Notes: a model not told the origin generated them from the letters alone. Shown: positions 1 through 8,662, counted from the stretch's first letter. The stretch is DNA of 64,000 bases from Kineosporia aurantiaca JCM 3230 (GCA_000719025.1 JODP01000016.1:1-64000), one strand, 5' to 3'. A program made the numbers and translations.

Positions 1-14
1 GCCGACGACCGCGT

Positions 15-76
15 CCCCAGCTAACCCCCGCCCCAGCTAACCCCCGCTCCAGCTGCCCCCGCCCCAGCTGCCCCCG
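15..76. repeat. Tandem repeat, four units of 15-16 nt
   Basis: Four consecutive units of the form CCCCAGCTAACCCCCG or CCCCAGCTGCCCCCG. The first two are identical and the last two differ by small changes. No gene is seen here. Function unknown; this may be the tail of a longer array outside the window. Confidence 0.7.
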
Positions 77-90
77 CCGCCCGGCAACCC

Positions 91-242
91 CGCCGTGATC
101 ATGGACTTCTTCCCCCGTGATCATGGACTTTCGCCCCCGTGATCATGGACTTCTCTTTCGTGATCATGCAGAAGCGCCCCGGTGATCATGCATAAGCACC
201 CGCCCTGGATCTGCATGATCACCGGGGCGTAACTGCATGATC
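91..242. repeat. Phased array of TGATCATG palindromes (22-nt period)
   Basis: The palindromic core TGATCATG begins at 96, 118, 140, 161 and 183, so the spacing is 22, 22, 21 and 22 nt. The first three units share the frame CCGTGATCATGGACTT. Further cores in the opposite orientation (CATGATCA at 214, partial CATGATC at 236) follow. The same core and spacing reappear at 11949-12061. The regular two-helical-turn spacing suggests protein binding on one DNA face, but this is inference. Confidence 0.75.
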
Positions 243-276
243 GCGGCGGGAGGTCGCGGCGGGAGGTCGCGGGGGA

Positions 277-341
277 GGCCGCGGGAGGAGGCCGCGGGAG
301 GAGGCCGCGGGAGGAGGCCGCGGGAGGAGGCCGCGGGGGAA
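277..341. repeat. Tandem repeat, five units of 13 nt
   Basis: Units of GGCCGCGGGAGGA start at 277, 290, 303, 316 and 329. They lie between the TGATCATG array and the putative promoter of the first gene. No coding role is seen. Confidence 0.7.
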
Positions 342-410
342 GCGGGGGTGGGTTGCACGGGGCGGTGGCATAAAGGACGCATCCGGGTCCGGTCGGCCGC
401 CGTCGTCCCT

Positions 411-416
411 TACTGT
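411..416 (+). promoter_or_regulatory. Candidate -10 box of the first GGDEF/EAL gene
   Basis: TACTGT lies 7 nt before the ATG at 424, giving a leaderless arrangement. No good -35 box is visible about 17 nt upstream. Confidence 0.35.
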
Positions 417-423
417 CGTGCTC

Positions 424-3270
424 ATGGTGGCGGCGATCGTCCTGGCGGCCTCGGCCGTCCTGGCCGGGGCCTGCTGGCTGTGGGCGGTGATCGGCACCCA
501 CCGCCGGCTCCCCAGCCTGGTCACCCCCACGATCGCGGCCGGTGGCCTGGTCTGGGCCCTGGCCGGTGCGGCCGGCCGGCTGGCCGACCCCTCGGGCTCG
601 CTGCTGGCCGGGCAGGTCGCGAATTTCCTGATGGTCCTGGCCTCCGGCGCCCTCCTCACCACGGCGGCCGGGATGAGCGACCGGATCGTGCCGGTCCGCC
701 GCCCCGGCATCGGGGTCTCCGAGGCCCAGGTGCTGGCGTTCAGCGCGACCGTCGTGGCCTGGGTGGTGGTCGGCGCCCCGGCCCGGCTGCCCGCCAGCTC
801 GGCCTTCGCGCTGTTGCCGGCCGTGCTCGACCTGATCGCGCTGCTGGTGATCCTGCGGCTGCCGACCCGGACCCCGGGCTACTTCGGCTACACCGGCCCG
901 CAGGGCAACACCGCCCCCGGGCGGAACTGGGCGTTGCTGGTCGCCGCCCTGGCCGCGGTCTTCGTCGCCGACCTGCTGCGCGGCACCCGGATCGCCGGCG
1001 AGCGGATCGCCGGCTGGCCGCCGGTCCCGGACCGGGTGCTGGTCCCGTTCGCCCTGGCCGCCTGCGCGCTGGTCGTCGCCTACAGCCTGCTCCTGGCCCG
1101 GATCCCGGCTCCGCCGGGCCCGCCCGAGCGGCCGGTCGAGCCGGCCGACGACGTGGAGTTCCTGCCGCGCCGCCGGGGCCGTCTGGTGCCTTATGCGGTG
1201 GCCCTGGTTGCTCCGGCCGTGGTCGCCGGGCAGGCGCTGGTCACCGGTCGGGTCCCGGGGCCGGTCCCGGTCTTCGGCCTGGGGTGTCTGGCGGCGGCCT
1301 TCGCGGTCTGGCAGACCCTGCTCCTGCTGGAACAGGACGAGCTGCTGCGCCGTCAGGTTCAGGTCCGCAAACGGCTCAGCGCCCTGGTCGAGAACACCAG
1401 CGACCTCCTGCTGCGACTGGACACCAACGGCCGGATCACCGCCGCCAACGCCGCGGCCCCGCGGCTGCTGCACCGCCCGCCCGGCTCGATCGCGCACCGC
1501 CCGTTCGAGGAGCTGGCCCGCCCGGAGGACCAGCGCAAGGTCCGTGAGGCGGTGCTCGAGGTGACCCGCGGACATCGGGCCGCGGCCGAGATCGAGGTCC
1601 GCCTGGCCCCGCCCGCCGCCGGCACCGCCCAGCTCCGGCTGCGCGGGGTGGAGGGCGGGGCGGTGGCCAACCTGAACGACGTGACCGACGCGGTCGAGCT
1701 GCGCCAGCGGCTGGAGCGGCTGGCCCGGTTCGACCAGATGACCGGCCTGGCCAACCGCAGCCACCTGCTCGACGAGGTGGGCACCTGGCTGATGGCGGGC
1801 AGGAGCCAGGACAGGAGCCAGGAAGGAAGCCGGGACCGGGGCCCGGAGGGGGAGCAGACCGGGATCGCTGTGTTGTACGCCGATCTGGACGGGTTCAAGG
1901 CGGTGAACGACCGGTTCGGCCACGCCGCCGGGGACCGGGTCCTGGTCGAGGTCGCGGCCCGGCTGGACGCGGTCGCCGGGGGAGTGGACGCCCGCCGGCG
2001 AATGGTCTCCCGGGTCGGCGGCGACGAGTTCATCCTGGCGCTGGAGGGAATCGGTCCGGAGGCGGCCGGGACCGCCGCCCAGCGCCTGGTCGAGGCGATC
2101 GCCCCGTCCTTCCGGGTCGGCGGGCGGACCGTGCGCCTGGGCGTCAGCGTCGGTGTGGCCTACACCGACGCGGACGACGCGGACCGCCCCGGACGGGTAC
2201 CCCGTGAAGCCCGCGAAGGCGATCACCCGGCCGGGACCCGGGGCTCGGCGTCCACCCTGGTGCACCGGGCCGATCTGGCGATGTACGCGGCCAAGGCGGA
2301 CGGCCGCTCGCGCTCCGAGCGCTGGGTGCCGGAGCTGGAGGAACGCGTGCGGCGCCGGGTGGACCTGGCGATCGGTCTGCGGGACGCGCTCGAGCGGGGC
2401 CGCCTGTCGGTGGCCTACCAGCCGATCGTCCGGCTGGCCGACGGTCACGTGCAGGGGGTGGAGGCGCTGCTGCGGCTCCCCACCGGGCAACTCCCGGCGG
2501 CCGGTCTGGACGACCTGGTCACTCCGGCCGAACTGGTCGAGGTGGCCGAGGACACCGGGGCGATCACCGAGCTCGGGGAGTGGGTGCTGCGGCAGGCGGT
2601 GACCCAGGCCGCGGGCTGGGCCCGGCGCGGCTTCGACCTCTCGGTCAGCGTGAACATGTCGGTCGCCCAGCTGCTCTCCCCGGCCTTCGTCGAGCTGGTC
2701 ACCGGGATGCTCGAGGCCACCGGGCTGCCGCCCGAGCGGCTGGTGCTCGAGCTCACCGAGAGCCAGCTGGTCGGGCCCTCGGGTACCGCCCCGGAGGCGC
2801 TGCAGGCGCTGCGCGACGCGGGGATCCGGCTGGCCATCGACGACTTCGGCACCGGTTACTCCTCGATCTCCTACCTGCGCCGGATGCCGGTCAGCCTGGT
2901 CAAGATCGACCGCTCGCTGCTGGCCGGGCTGGGCACCGACCCGCGCGCCGCCGCCCTGCTCTCGGCGGTGGTGGCGATGGCCCGGGGGCTGGACCTGGCG
3001 GTGATCGCCGAGGGGATGGAGGACCTGGAGACCGCGCGGGCACTGCGCGACCTCGGGGTGCAGGCCGGGCAGGGCTTCGCGCTCTCCCGGGCGCTGCCCG
3101 CCTCCGAGCTCCGGAAACTGCTCGAGCGCGGGCCGATCGACCTCGGCGACCCCGCGCCGGAACCCAGGACGCAACCGGTCGAAGCGGGGGAAACCCCCGG
3201 TGCGTCACCGGTGCTCGACCCGGTGGTCCTCGCGCTGCCCGAGGAGCGGGCGTCACGTCTCAACCAATGA
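424..3270 (+). CDS. Membrane-bound diguanylate cyclase/phosphodiesterase (PAS-GGDEF-EAL)
   Basis: This 948-residue protein probably makes and/or breaks cyclic di-GMP at the membrane. The N-terminal ~300 residues hold about eight to ten hydrophobic helices. A PAS-like segment follows at about 320-420. The GGDEF domain has an intact RVGGDEF motif at about 530-536. The EAL domain starts near 680 (VEALLRL) and keeps the Asn of VNMS, the Glu of ELTES, the two Asp of IDDFGTGYSS, the Lys of VKIDRS, the Glu of AEGMED and the Gln of GQGF. Both active sites therefore look complete. The start is ATG 424 because TACTGT sits 7 nt upstream; GTG 418 in the same frame is possible. It stands alone, with repeat arrays upstream and the ilvB leader downstream. 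The substrate balance in vivo and the sensed signal cannot be told from sequence. Confidence 0.9.
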   Translation: MVAAIVLAASAVLAGACWLWAVIGTHRRLPSLVTPTIAAGGLVWALAGAAGRLADPSGSLLAGQVANFLMVLASGALLTTAAGMSDRIVPVRRPGIGVSEAQVLAFSATVVAWVVVGAPARLPASSAFALLPAVLDLIALLVILRLPTRTPGYFGYTGPQGNTAPGRNWALLVAALAAVFVADLLRGTRIAGERIAGWPPVPDRVLVPFALAACALVVAYSLLLARIPAPPGPPERPVEPADDVEFLPRRRGRLVPYAVALVAPAVVAGQALVTGRVPGPVPVFGLGCLAAAFAVWQTLLLLEQDELLRRQVQVRKRLSALVENTSDLLLRLDTNGRITAANAAAPRLLHRPPGSIAHRPFEELARPEDQRKVREAVLEVTRGHRAAAEIEVRLAPPAAGTAQLRLRGVEGGAVANLNDVTDAVELRQRLERLARFDQMTGLANRSHLLDEVGTWLMAGRSQDRSQEGSRDRGPEGEQTGIAVLYADLDGFKAVNDRFGHAAGDRVLVEVAARLDAVAGGVDARRRMVSRVGGDEFILALEGIGPEAAGTAAQRLVEAIAPSFRVGGRTVRLGVSVGVAYTDADDADRPGRVPREAREGDHPAGTRGSASTLVHRADLAMYAAKADGRSRSERWVPELEERVRRRVDLAIGLRDALERGRLSVAYQPIVRLADGHVQGVEALLRLPTGQLPAAGLDDLVTPAELVEVAEDTGAITELGEWVLRQAVTQAAGWARRGFDLSVSVNMSVAQLLSPAFVELVTGMLEATGLPPERLVLELTESQLVGPSGTAPEALQALRDAGIRLAIDDFGTGYSSISYLRRMPVSLVKIDRSLLAGLGTDPRAAALLSAVVAMARGLDLAVIAEGMEDLETARALRDLGVQAGQGFALSRALPASELRKLLERGPIDLGDPAPEPRTQPVEAGETPGASPVLDPVVLALPEERASRLNQ

Positions 3271-3287
3271 GACGACGGGCGTCCCGA

Positions 3288-3316
3288 TTGACATCCCCGC
3301 AATCCGGGGGCAACGT
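3288..3316 (+). promoter_or_regulatory. Probable ilvB promoter
   Basis: A perfect TTGACA (-35) at 3288-3293 is followed by 17 nt and CAACGT (-10) at 3311-3316. Transcription would begin about 3322-3324, exactly at the GTG of the leader peptide at 3323. Confidence 0.6.
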
Positions 3317-3322
3317 GTGAGC

Positions 3323-3361
3323 GTGCGTAAGACTCTCGTACTTGGACGGCGCGCCCGCTGA
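3323..3361 (+). CDS. ilvB operon leader peptide
   Basis: A 12-residue peptide MRKTLVLGRRAR. It resembles what I recall of actinobacterial ilvB leader peptides, which share a Leu-Val-Leu-Gly-Lys/Arg core. The control codons are CTC GTA CTT, and GTA and CTT are rare in this genome's coding style. If charged Leu or Val tRNA is short, the ribosome would stall here and change folding of the downstream RNA. GTG 3323 coincides with the predicted transcription start, so the mRNA would be leaderless. An in-frame GTG at 3317 behind a GGGGG tract at 3306-3310 would add two residues. Too short for ordinary gene callers. Confidence 0.75.
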   Translation: MRKTLVLGRRAR

Positions 3362-3385
3362 GGTCATGGTGACCCGCGAGCGCGC

Positions 3386-3419
3386 GACCCCTTGTGCCCA
3401 TTGGGCCGAGGGGTCTTTT
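3386..3419 (+). terminator. ilvB attenuator terminator
   Basis: The stem GACCCCT (3386-3392) pairs with AGGGGTC (3409-3415). An inner GCCCATTGGGC extends the hairpin, and TTTT follows at 3416-3419. The earlier GACCC at 3371-3375 could pair with the same GGGGTC and act as antiterminator. It lies 24 nt after the leader peptide stop. Confidence 0.75.
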
Positions 3420-3511
3420 CGTCCCTGGCGCCGGATTCGATCCCGAGTCCGGAGGCCGGCCGCACGGGCAGTACCGCACAGCAGTGATCCGACGAGCGAA
3501 GGAACCCCCTG

Positions 3512-5338
3512 ATGCCCGGCCAGTCCCACACCGAACCCGGTGGCGCCCGCGCCGCCGCCACCACCGGCCCGCAGGCCGTCGCCGTCGCGAGCGAGGCGAT
3601 GACCGGGGCCCAGAGCCTGGTCCGCTCGCTCGAGGCGCTGGGTGTAGACACGGTTTTCGGCATTCCGGGCGGGGCGATCCTTCCGCTCTACGACCCGCTG
3701 ATGGACTCCGTGAAGATCCGCCACATCCTGGCCCGCCACGAGCAGGGCGCCGGGCACGCGGCCGAGGGCTACGCCCAGGCCACCGGCCGGGTCGGGGTCT
3801 GCATGGCGACCTCCGGGCCGGGGGCCACCAACCTGGTCACCGCGATCGCCGACGCCTACATGGACTCGGTCCCGATCGTCGCCATCACCGGTCAGGTGAG
3901 CAGCCGGATGATCGGCACGGACGCCTTCCAGGAGGCGGACATCGTCGGCATCACGATGCCCATCACCAAGCACAACATGCTGGTCACCAGCGCCGCGGAC
4001 ATCCCGCGGGCGCTGGCCGAGGCGTTCCACATCGCCGGCACCGGCCGTCCCGGCCCGGTGCTGGTGGACGTGCCGAAGGACGTGCTGCAGGCGCAGACCA
4101 CGTTCGCCTGGCCGCCGAAGCTCGACCTGCCCGGCTACCGCGCCGTCACCCGGCCGCACAACAAGCAGATCCGGGAGGCCGCGCGCCTGCTCACCAGCTC
4201 CTCGCGGCCGGTGCTGTACGTCGGCGGCGGCGTGCTCAAGGCGCACGCCAGCGCCGAGCTGCTGCGCCTGACCGAGGAGACCGGCGCCCCGGTCGTCACC
4301 ACCCTGATGGCCCTGGGCGCGCTGCCCGGCTCGCACCAGCAGAACCTGGGCATGCCGGGGATGCACGGCACCGTCGCCGCGGTCACCGCGCTGCAGCAGG
4401 CCGACCTGATCGTCAGCCTGGGCGCGCGCTTCGACGACCGGGTCACCGGCAACCTGGACTCGTTCGCACCGCACGCCAAGATCGTGCACGCGGACATCGA
4501 CCCGGCCGAGATCGGCAAGAACCGGCTGGCCGACGTGCCGATCGTGGGCGACGCCAAGGAGGTCATCGGCGAGCTGGTGATCGCCGTCGAGGGCGAGCAC
4601 ACGGCCGGCCGCCGGGCCGACCTGACCGCCTGGTGGGCGCAGCTGAACGGCTGGCGCGAGGCCTACCCGCTGGGCCACGCCCCGGCCCCCGAGGGCGAGG
4701 TCTCCCCGCAGGACGTGATCGCCCGGATCGGCGCGATCTCCGGGCCGGACTCGATCTACGTGGCCGGGGTCGGCCAGCACCAGATGTGGGCCTCGCAGTT
4801 CATCCAGTACGAGAAGCCGCACACCTGGATCAACTCCGGCGGCGCGGGCACGATGGGCTTCGCGGTGCCGGCCGCGATGGGCGCCAAGACCGGCTCACCG
4901 GACTCCGTGGTCTGGGCGATCGACGGCGACGGCTGCTTCCAGATGACCAACCAGGAGCTGGCCACCTGCGTGATCAACCAGATCCCGATCAAGGTCGCGG
5001 TGATCAACAACTCCAGCCTGGGCATGGTCCGGCAGTGGCAGAACCTGTTCTACGACGGCCGCTACTCCAACACCGACCTGCACACCTCGGTCGGCAGCCG
5101 GATCCCCGACTTCGTCCGGCTGGCGGAGGCCTACGGCTGCGTGGGCCTGCGCTGCGAGAGCCCGGAGGACGTGGACGCCACGATCAAGAAGGCGATGGAG
5201 ATCAACGACGTGCCGGTGGTGATCGACTTCGTGGTCAGCCGGGACGCGATGGTCTGGCCGATGGTCCCGGCCGGGGTCAGCAACGACCTGATCCAGATCG
5301 CCCGGGACACCTCCCCGGACTTCGAGCGCGAGAGCTGA
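3512..5338 (+). CDS. ilvB: Acetolactate synthase, large catalytic subunit
   Basis: This 608-residue thiamine-diphosphate enzyme joins two pyruvates (or pyruvate and 2-oxobutyrate) in the first common step of valine, leucine and isoleucine synthesis. The N-terminal domain carries the catalytic Glu at about residue 77 in ARHEQGAGHAAEGYA. The C-terminal domain has the thiamine-diphosphate motif starting with DGDGCFQMTNQEL at about 470. Length is normal, with a variable Ala-rich extension of about 35 residues at the N-terminus. ATG 3512 is preceded by GAAGGA at 3498-3503. It forms an operon with ilvN, which starts 11 nt after its stop, and probably ilvC. Control is by the leader peptide and attenuator upstream. 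Confidence 0.97.
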   Translation: MPGQSHTEPGGARAAATTGPQAVAVASEAMTGAQSLVRSLEALGVDTVFGIPGGAILPLYDPLMDSVKIRHILARHEQGAGHAAEGYAQATGRVGVCMATSGPGATNLVTAIADAYMDSVPIVAITGQVSSRMIGTDAFQEADIVGITMPITKHNMLVTSAADIPRALAEAFHIAGTGRPGPVLVDVPKDVLQAQTTFAWPPKLDLPGYRAVTRPHNKQIREAARLLTSSSRPVLYVGGGVLKAHASAELLRLTEETGAPVVTTLMALGALPGSHQQNLGMPGMHGTVAAVTALQQADLIVSLGARFDDRVTGNLDSFAPHAKIVHADIDPAEIGKNRLADVPIVGDAKEVIGELVIAVEGEHTAGRRADLTAWWAQLNGWREAYPLGHAPAPEGEVSPQDVIARIGAISGPDSIYVAGVGQHQMWASQFIQYEKPHTWINSGGAGTMGFAVPAAMGAKTGSPDSVVWAIDGDGCFQMTNQELATCVINQIPIKVAVINNSSLGMVRQWQNLFYDGRYSNTDLHTSVGSRIPDFVRLAEAYGCVGLRCESPEDVDATIKKAMEINDVPVVIDFVVSRDAMVWPMVPAGVSNDLIQIARDTSPDFERES

Positions 5339-5349
5339 GGAACCCGAAC

Positions 5350-5865
5350 GTGACCCAGAAGCACACCCTTTCGGTCCTGGTGGAGGACCGGCCCGGCGTC
5401 CTGACCCGGGTCGCCGGGCTGTTCGCCCGCCGCGGGTTCAACATCCACTCGCTCGCGGTCGGCCCCACCGAGCACTCCGGAGTGTCCCGGATGACGGTCG
5501 TGGTGGACGTCGACGATCTGCCCCTGGAACAGGTGACCAAACAGCTCAACAAGCTGATCAACGTCATCAAGATCGTCGAACTCGAGCCCGGCGCCTCCGT
5601 CCAGCGGGAGATGCTGCTGGTCAAGGTGCGCGCCGACGCCACCACCCGCAGCCATGTGCTGGAGACCGTCGAGCTGTTCCGCGGTCACGTCGTCGACGTG
5701 GCCCCGGACGCGGTGACGATCGAGGCGACCGGCAGCCCGGACAAGCTCGCGGCCCTGCTCAAGGTGCTCGAGCCGTTCGGGATCCGCGAGCTGTCGCAGT
5801 CCGGCCTGATCGGCATCGGCCGCGGCAACCGCTCGATCACCGACCGGGCCCTGCGCTCGGCCTGA
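5350..5865 (+). CDS. ilvN: Acetolactate synthase, small regulatory subunit
   Basis: A 171-residue regulatory partner of IlvB that gives feedback inhibition by valine. The N-terminal ACT domain covers about residues 4-78 (HTLSVLVEDRPGVLTRVAGL at its start), and the second regulatory domain fills the rest, as in other full-length IlvN proteins. The start is GTG 5350, set by the downstream reading (VTQKHTLS) and by the GAGG sequence overlapping the ilvB stop. Cotranscribed with ilvB. The 95 nt to ilvC contain short CCCAATCAG direct repeats and a possible TAGCCT box, so an extra promoter for ilvC is conceivable. Confidence 0.96.
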   Translation: MTQKHTLSVLVEDRPGVLTRVAGLFARRGFNIHSLAVGPTEHSGVSRMTVVVDVDDLPLEQVTKQLNKLINVIKIVELEPGASVQREMLLVKVRADATTRSHVLETVELFRGHVVDVAPDAVTIEATGSPDKLAALLKVLEPFGIRELSQSGLIGIGRGNRSITDRALRSA

Positions 5866-5960
5866 ACCAGCCCGACCGGCCCAATCAGCCCAATCAGCCC
5901 GACCGGTTCACCCAGCCCCTAGCCTCGTACCGAGCAACCTCACTAAGGAGATAGAGCACC

Positions 5961-6992
5961 GTGGCAGCAAAGATGTACTACGACGACGACGCCGACCTGT
6001 CGCTGATCGCCGGCCGCAACGTGGCCGTGATCGGTTACGGCAGCCAGGGTCACGCGCACGCGCTCAGCCTGCGCGACTCCGGCGTGGACGTCCGCGTCGG
6101 CCTGGCCGAGGGCAGCCAGAGCCGGGCCAAGGCCGAGGCCGAGGGCCTGCGCGTGCTCAGCGTCGCCGAGGCGGTGCAGGAGGCCGACGTGGTCATGCTG
6201 CTCACGCCGGACCACATCCAGCGGCACGTCTACACCGAGTCGATCGAGCCGCACCTGGCCGAGGGCGACGCGCTGTTCTTCGGCCACGGCTTCAACATCC
6301 GGTTCGGCTACATCAAGCCCCCGGCCGGCGTCGACGTGGTGATGGTCGCCCCCAAGGGCCCGGGCCACCTGGTGCGCCGCGAGTTCACCGACGGCCGCGG
6401 CGTGCCGGTGATCGTGGCGGTCGAGAACGACGCCACCGGCAAGGCCTGGGACCTGGCGTTGTCCTACGCCAAGGCGATCGGTGGCCTGCGCGCGGGTGGC
6501 ATCAAGACCACCTTCACCGAGGAGACCGAGACCGACCTGTTCGGTGAGCAGGCGGTGCTCTGCGGCGGCATGTCGCAGCTGGTGATGTACGGCTTCGAGA
6601 CCCTGACCGAGGCCGGCTACCAGCCCGAGGTCGCGTACTTCGAGTGCCTGCACGAGCTCAAGCTGATCGTCGACCTGATGTACGAGGGCGGCATCGCCAA
6701 GCAGCGCTGGAGCGTCTCCGACACCGCCGAGTACGGCGACTACGTCTCCGGCCCGCGGGTGATCGACGCCCACGTGAAGGAGAACATGAAGGCGGTGCTC
6801 GCCGACATCAAGTCCGGGGCGTTCGCCGACCGGTTCATCAAGGACCAGGACGCCGGCGCGCCGGAGTTCAAGGCCTTGCGGGCCAAGGGCGAGCAGCACC
6901 CGATCGAGGCCACCGGCCGCGAGCTGCGCAAGCTGATGAGCTGGGTCAAGACCACCGACTCGGACTACGTCGAGGGCAGCGCCGGTCGCTGA
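5961..6992 (+). CDS. ilvC: Ketol-acid reductoisomerase (NADP+)
   Basis: A 343-residue class I enzyme that isomerises and reduces acetolactate or acetohydroxybutyrate, the second common step of valine/isoleucine synthesis. The Rossmann motif is VIGYGSQGHAHALSLRDSG near residue 22, and the Ser residues in the following GSQSR loop fit NADPH preference. The all-helical knotted C-terminal domain keeps the acidic metal ligands around TEETETDLFGEQAVLCGG. GTG 5961 has a good ribosome site, AAGGAG at 5945-5950. It is the last gene of the ilvBNC unit and is followed at once by a strong hairpin terminator. Confidence 0.97.
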   Translation: MAAKMYYDDDADLSLIAGRNVAVIGYGSQGHAHALSLRDSGVDVRVGLAEGSQSRAKAEAEGLRVLSVAEAVQEADVVMLLTPDHIQRHVYTESIEPHLAEGDALFFGHGFNIRFGYIKPPAGVDVVMVAPKGPGHLVRREFTDGRGVPVIVAVENDATGKAWDLALSYAKAIGGLRAGGIKTTFTEETETDLFGEQAVLCGGMSQLVMYGFETLTEAGYQPEVAYFECLHELKLIVDLMYEGGIAKQRWSVSDTAEYGDYVSGPRVIDAHVKENMKAVLADIKSGAFADRFIKDQDAGAPEFKALRAKGEQHPIEATGRELRKLMSWVKTTDSDYVEGSAGR

Positions 6993-7002
6993 TCCCCGGT
7001 CC

Positions 7003-7040
7003 GAAGACCCCCGGCGCCCACAGGCGGCCGGGGGTCTTCT
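7003..7040. terminator. ilvC terminator
   Basis: GAAGACCCCCGGC at 7003-7015 pairs perfectly with GCCGGGGGTCTTC at 7027-7039. It lies between convergent ilvC and the VOC gene and may serve both. Confidence 0.8.
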
Positions 7041-7089
7041 GCGTCAGGCCCGGGGCACGTAGAGCGTCAGGCCCGGGACGCTTGGAGCG

Positions 7090-7473
7090 TCAGGCCCGGG
7101 GCGCGTAGAGATCGATGTGCGTGCCGTCCGGATCCTGGACCGTGGCCAGCCGCTGGCCCCAGGGCGCGTCCATCGGCGCGCGGAAGCCGAACCCGTCCTC
7201 GTCGAGCCAGGAGTACAGCTCGTCCACCTCGGCCGGGGTGTCGCAGCGCACCCCCAGAGTGCACCCGGTGCGCGGGGCGTCCTGGTCCACGTCCCAGCCC
7301 AGGGTGCGCAGCATCTCCTCGGTGACCAGCGAGAACCGCAGGCCCCCGAGATCGGTGACCACGTGGCCCAGGCTCTGGTCGCCCTCGAAGGTGCAGCCCA
7401 GGCGCCCGTAGAAGGCGATCGACTTCTGCAGGTCGGCGACGACGACACCGACGGCGTCCATCCGGAATCCCAT
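7090..7473 (-). CDS. VOC (glyoxalase/bleomycin-resistance) family protein
   Basis: A 127-residue protein of the vicinal-oxygen-chelate fold with two beta-alpha-beta-beta-beta halves. It begins MGFRMDAVGVVVADLQKSI and ends with a typical DPDGTHIDLYAP strand. Such proteins include glyoxalases, dioxygenases and drug-binding proteins; the substrate here cannot be told. The start is ATG 7473; the in-frame ATG at 7461 is an alternative. The gene stands alone between ilvC and leuB, convergent with ilvC and divergent from leuB. Confidence 0.8.
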   Translation of the reverse strand: MGFRMDAVGVVVADLQKSIAFYGRLGCTFEGDQSLGHVVTDLGGLRFSLVTEEMLRTLGWDVDQDAPRTGCTLGVRCDTPAEVDELYSWLDEDGFGFRAPMDAPWGQRLATVQDPDGTHIDLYAPRA

Positions 7474-7560
7474 GGTGATCAGCCTATGCAGCCGCGCCCC
7501 GGCAGCCAGGTGAAACGCGCGGGCCGGACGAACCCCATGTGTCCACCAGATGAGACACCA

Positions 7561-7590
7561 TGACCGCCATCCGGACGCAGTGGCTAGGAT
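7561..7590 (+). promoter_or_regulatory. Candidate leuB promoter
   Basis: TGACCG at 7561-7566, an 18-nt spacer and TAGGAT at 7585-7590. The -10 box ends 7 nt before the ATG at 7598, which predicts a leaderless mRNA. Confidence 0.5.
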
Positions 7591-7597
7591 GCTCCGC

Positions 7598-8662
7598 ATG
7601 AGTACCTCCACCGCCCCCACTTCCGTCCGGCTGGCCGTCGTTCCCGGTGACGGCATCGGCCCGGAGGTGGTCGCCGAGGGCCTCAAGGTCCTGCGCGCGG
7701 CGGTCGGTAACGAGGTCTCCTTCGAAACCACCGAGTACGACCTCGGTGCCCGTCGCTGGCACTCCAGCGGCGAGACACTGCCCGACAGCGTGCTGGCCGA
7801 GATCCGGCAGCACGACGTCATCCTGCTCGGCGCCATCGGTGATCCCGGCGTGCCCAGCGGTGTTCTGGAGCGGGGCCTCCTGCTGCGCCTGCGGTTCGAA
7901 CTGGACCACTACGTGAACCTCAGGCCGGCGCGGTTGTACCCGGGCGTCACCTCGCCGCTGTCGGCCGAGGTCCTCGGTGAGCAGGGCATCGACTTCGTCG
8001 TTGTCCGCGAAGGCACCGAGGGTCCCTACGTCGGTAACGGCGGCGCGGTGCGCACGGGTACTCCGCACGAGATCGCCACCGAGGTCAGCATCAACACGGC
8101 CTTCGGCATCGAGCGGGTGGTGCGCGACGCGTTCCGCCGGGCCGCCGCCCGCCCGCGCAAGCACCTCACCCTGGTGCACAAGCACAACGTGCTGGTCCAC
8201 GCCGGTCACCTCTGGCGCCGCACGGTCGAGCGGGTGAACGCCGAGTTCCCCGAGGTCACCACCGACTACCTGCACGTCGACGCGGCCACCATCTTCATGG
8301 TGACCAACCCGGGCCGCTTCGACGTGATCGTCACCGACAACCTGTTCGGCGACATCATCACCGACATCGCCGGCGCGATCGCCGGGGGCATCGGCCTGGC
8401 CGCCTCCGGCAACGTCAACCCCGACCGCACCGCGCCGAGCATGTTCGAGCCGGTGCACGGTTCCGCGCCGGACATCGCCGGTCAGCAGAAGGCCGACCCG
8501 ACCGCCACCATCCTGTCGGCCGGCCTGCTGCTGGAGCACCTCGGTCTGGACAAGGCCGCCCAGAAGGTCGAGCAGGCCGTGGCCGAGGACCTCGCCGCGC
8601 GCGGCGGCCGAGTACGCACCACGTCCGAGATCGGCGAGGCGATCGCCGCCCGGCTCACCTGA
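7598..8662 (+). CDS. leuB: 3-isopropylmalate dehydrogenase
   Basis: A 354-residue NAD-dependent oxidative decarboxylase that acts on 3-isopropylmalate in leucine synthesis. It starts with the nucleotide-fold sequence VVPGDGIGPEVV. The metal-binding Asp residues lie in VTDNLFGDIITDIAG, and the NAD-binding loop is FEPVHGSAPDIAGQ near the C-terminus. These motifs fit LeuB better than isocitrate dehydrogenase, and the neighbourhood of ilvC and ilvE supports this. ATG 7598 was chosen because upstream in-frame ATGs would precede the predicted transcription start. It is monocistronic, with a terminator after it. Confidence 0.95.
   Translation: MSTSTAPTSVRLAVVPGDGIGPEVVAEGLKVLRAAVGNEVSFETTEYDLGARRWHSSGETLPDSVLAEIRQHDVILLGAIGDPGVPSGVLERGLLLRLRFELDHYVNLRPARLYPGVTSPLSAEVLGEQGIDFVVVREGTEGPYVGNGGAVRTGTPHEIATEVSINTAFGIERVVRDAFRRAAARPRKHLTLVHKHNVLVHAGHLWRRTVERVNAEFPEVTTDYLHVDAATIFMVTNPGRFDVIVTDNLFGDIITDIAGAIAGGIGLAASGNVNPDRTAPSMFEPVHGSAPDIAGQQKADPTATILSAGLLLEHLGLDKAAQKVEQAVAEDLAARGGRVRTTSEIGEAIAARLT

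Noticed and set aside
121..3174. Open frame of 1017 codons on the minus strand
   Set aside because: Opposite the GGDEF/EAL gene; it has the composition of an antisense shadow and runs through the upstream repeats.
5866..5960. Separate promoter or attenuator for ilvC
   Set aside because: TAGCCT and CCCAATCAG repeats are present, but there is no leader peptide, no hairpin with T run and no -35 box.
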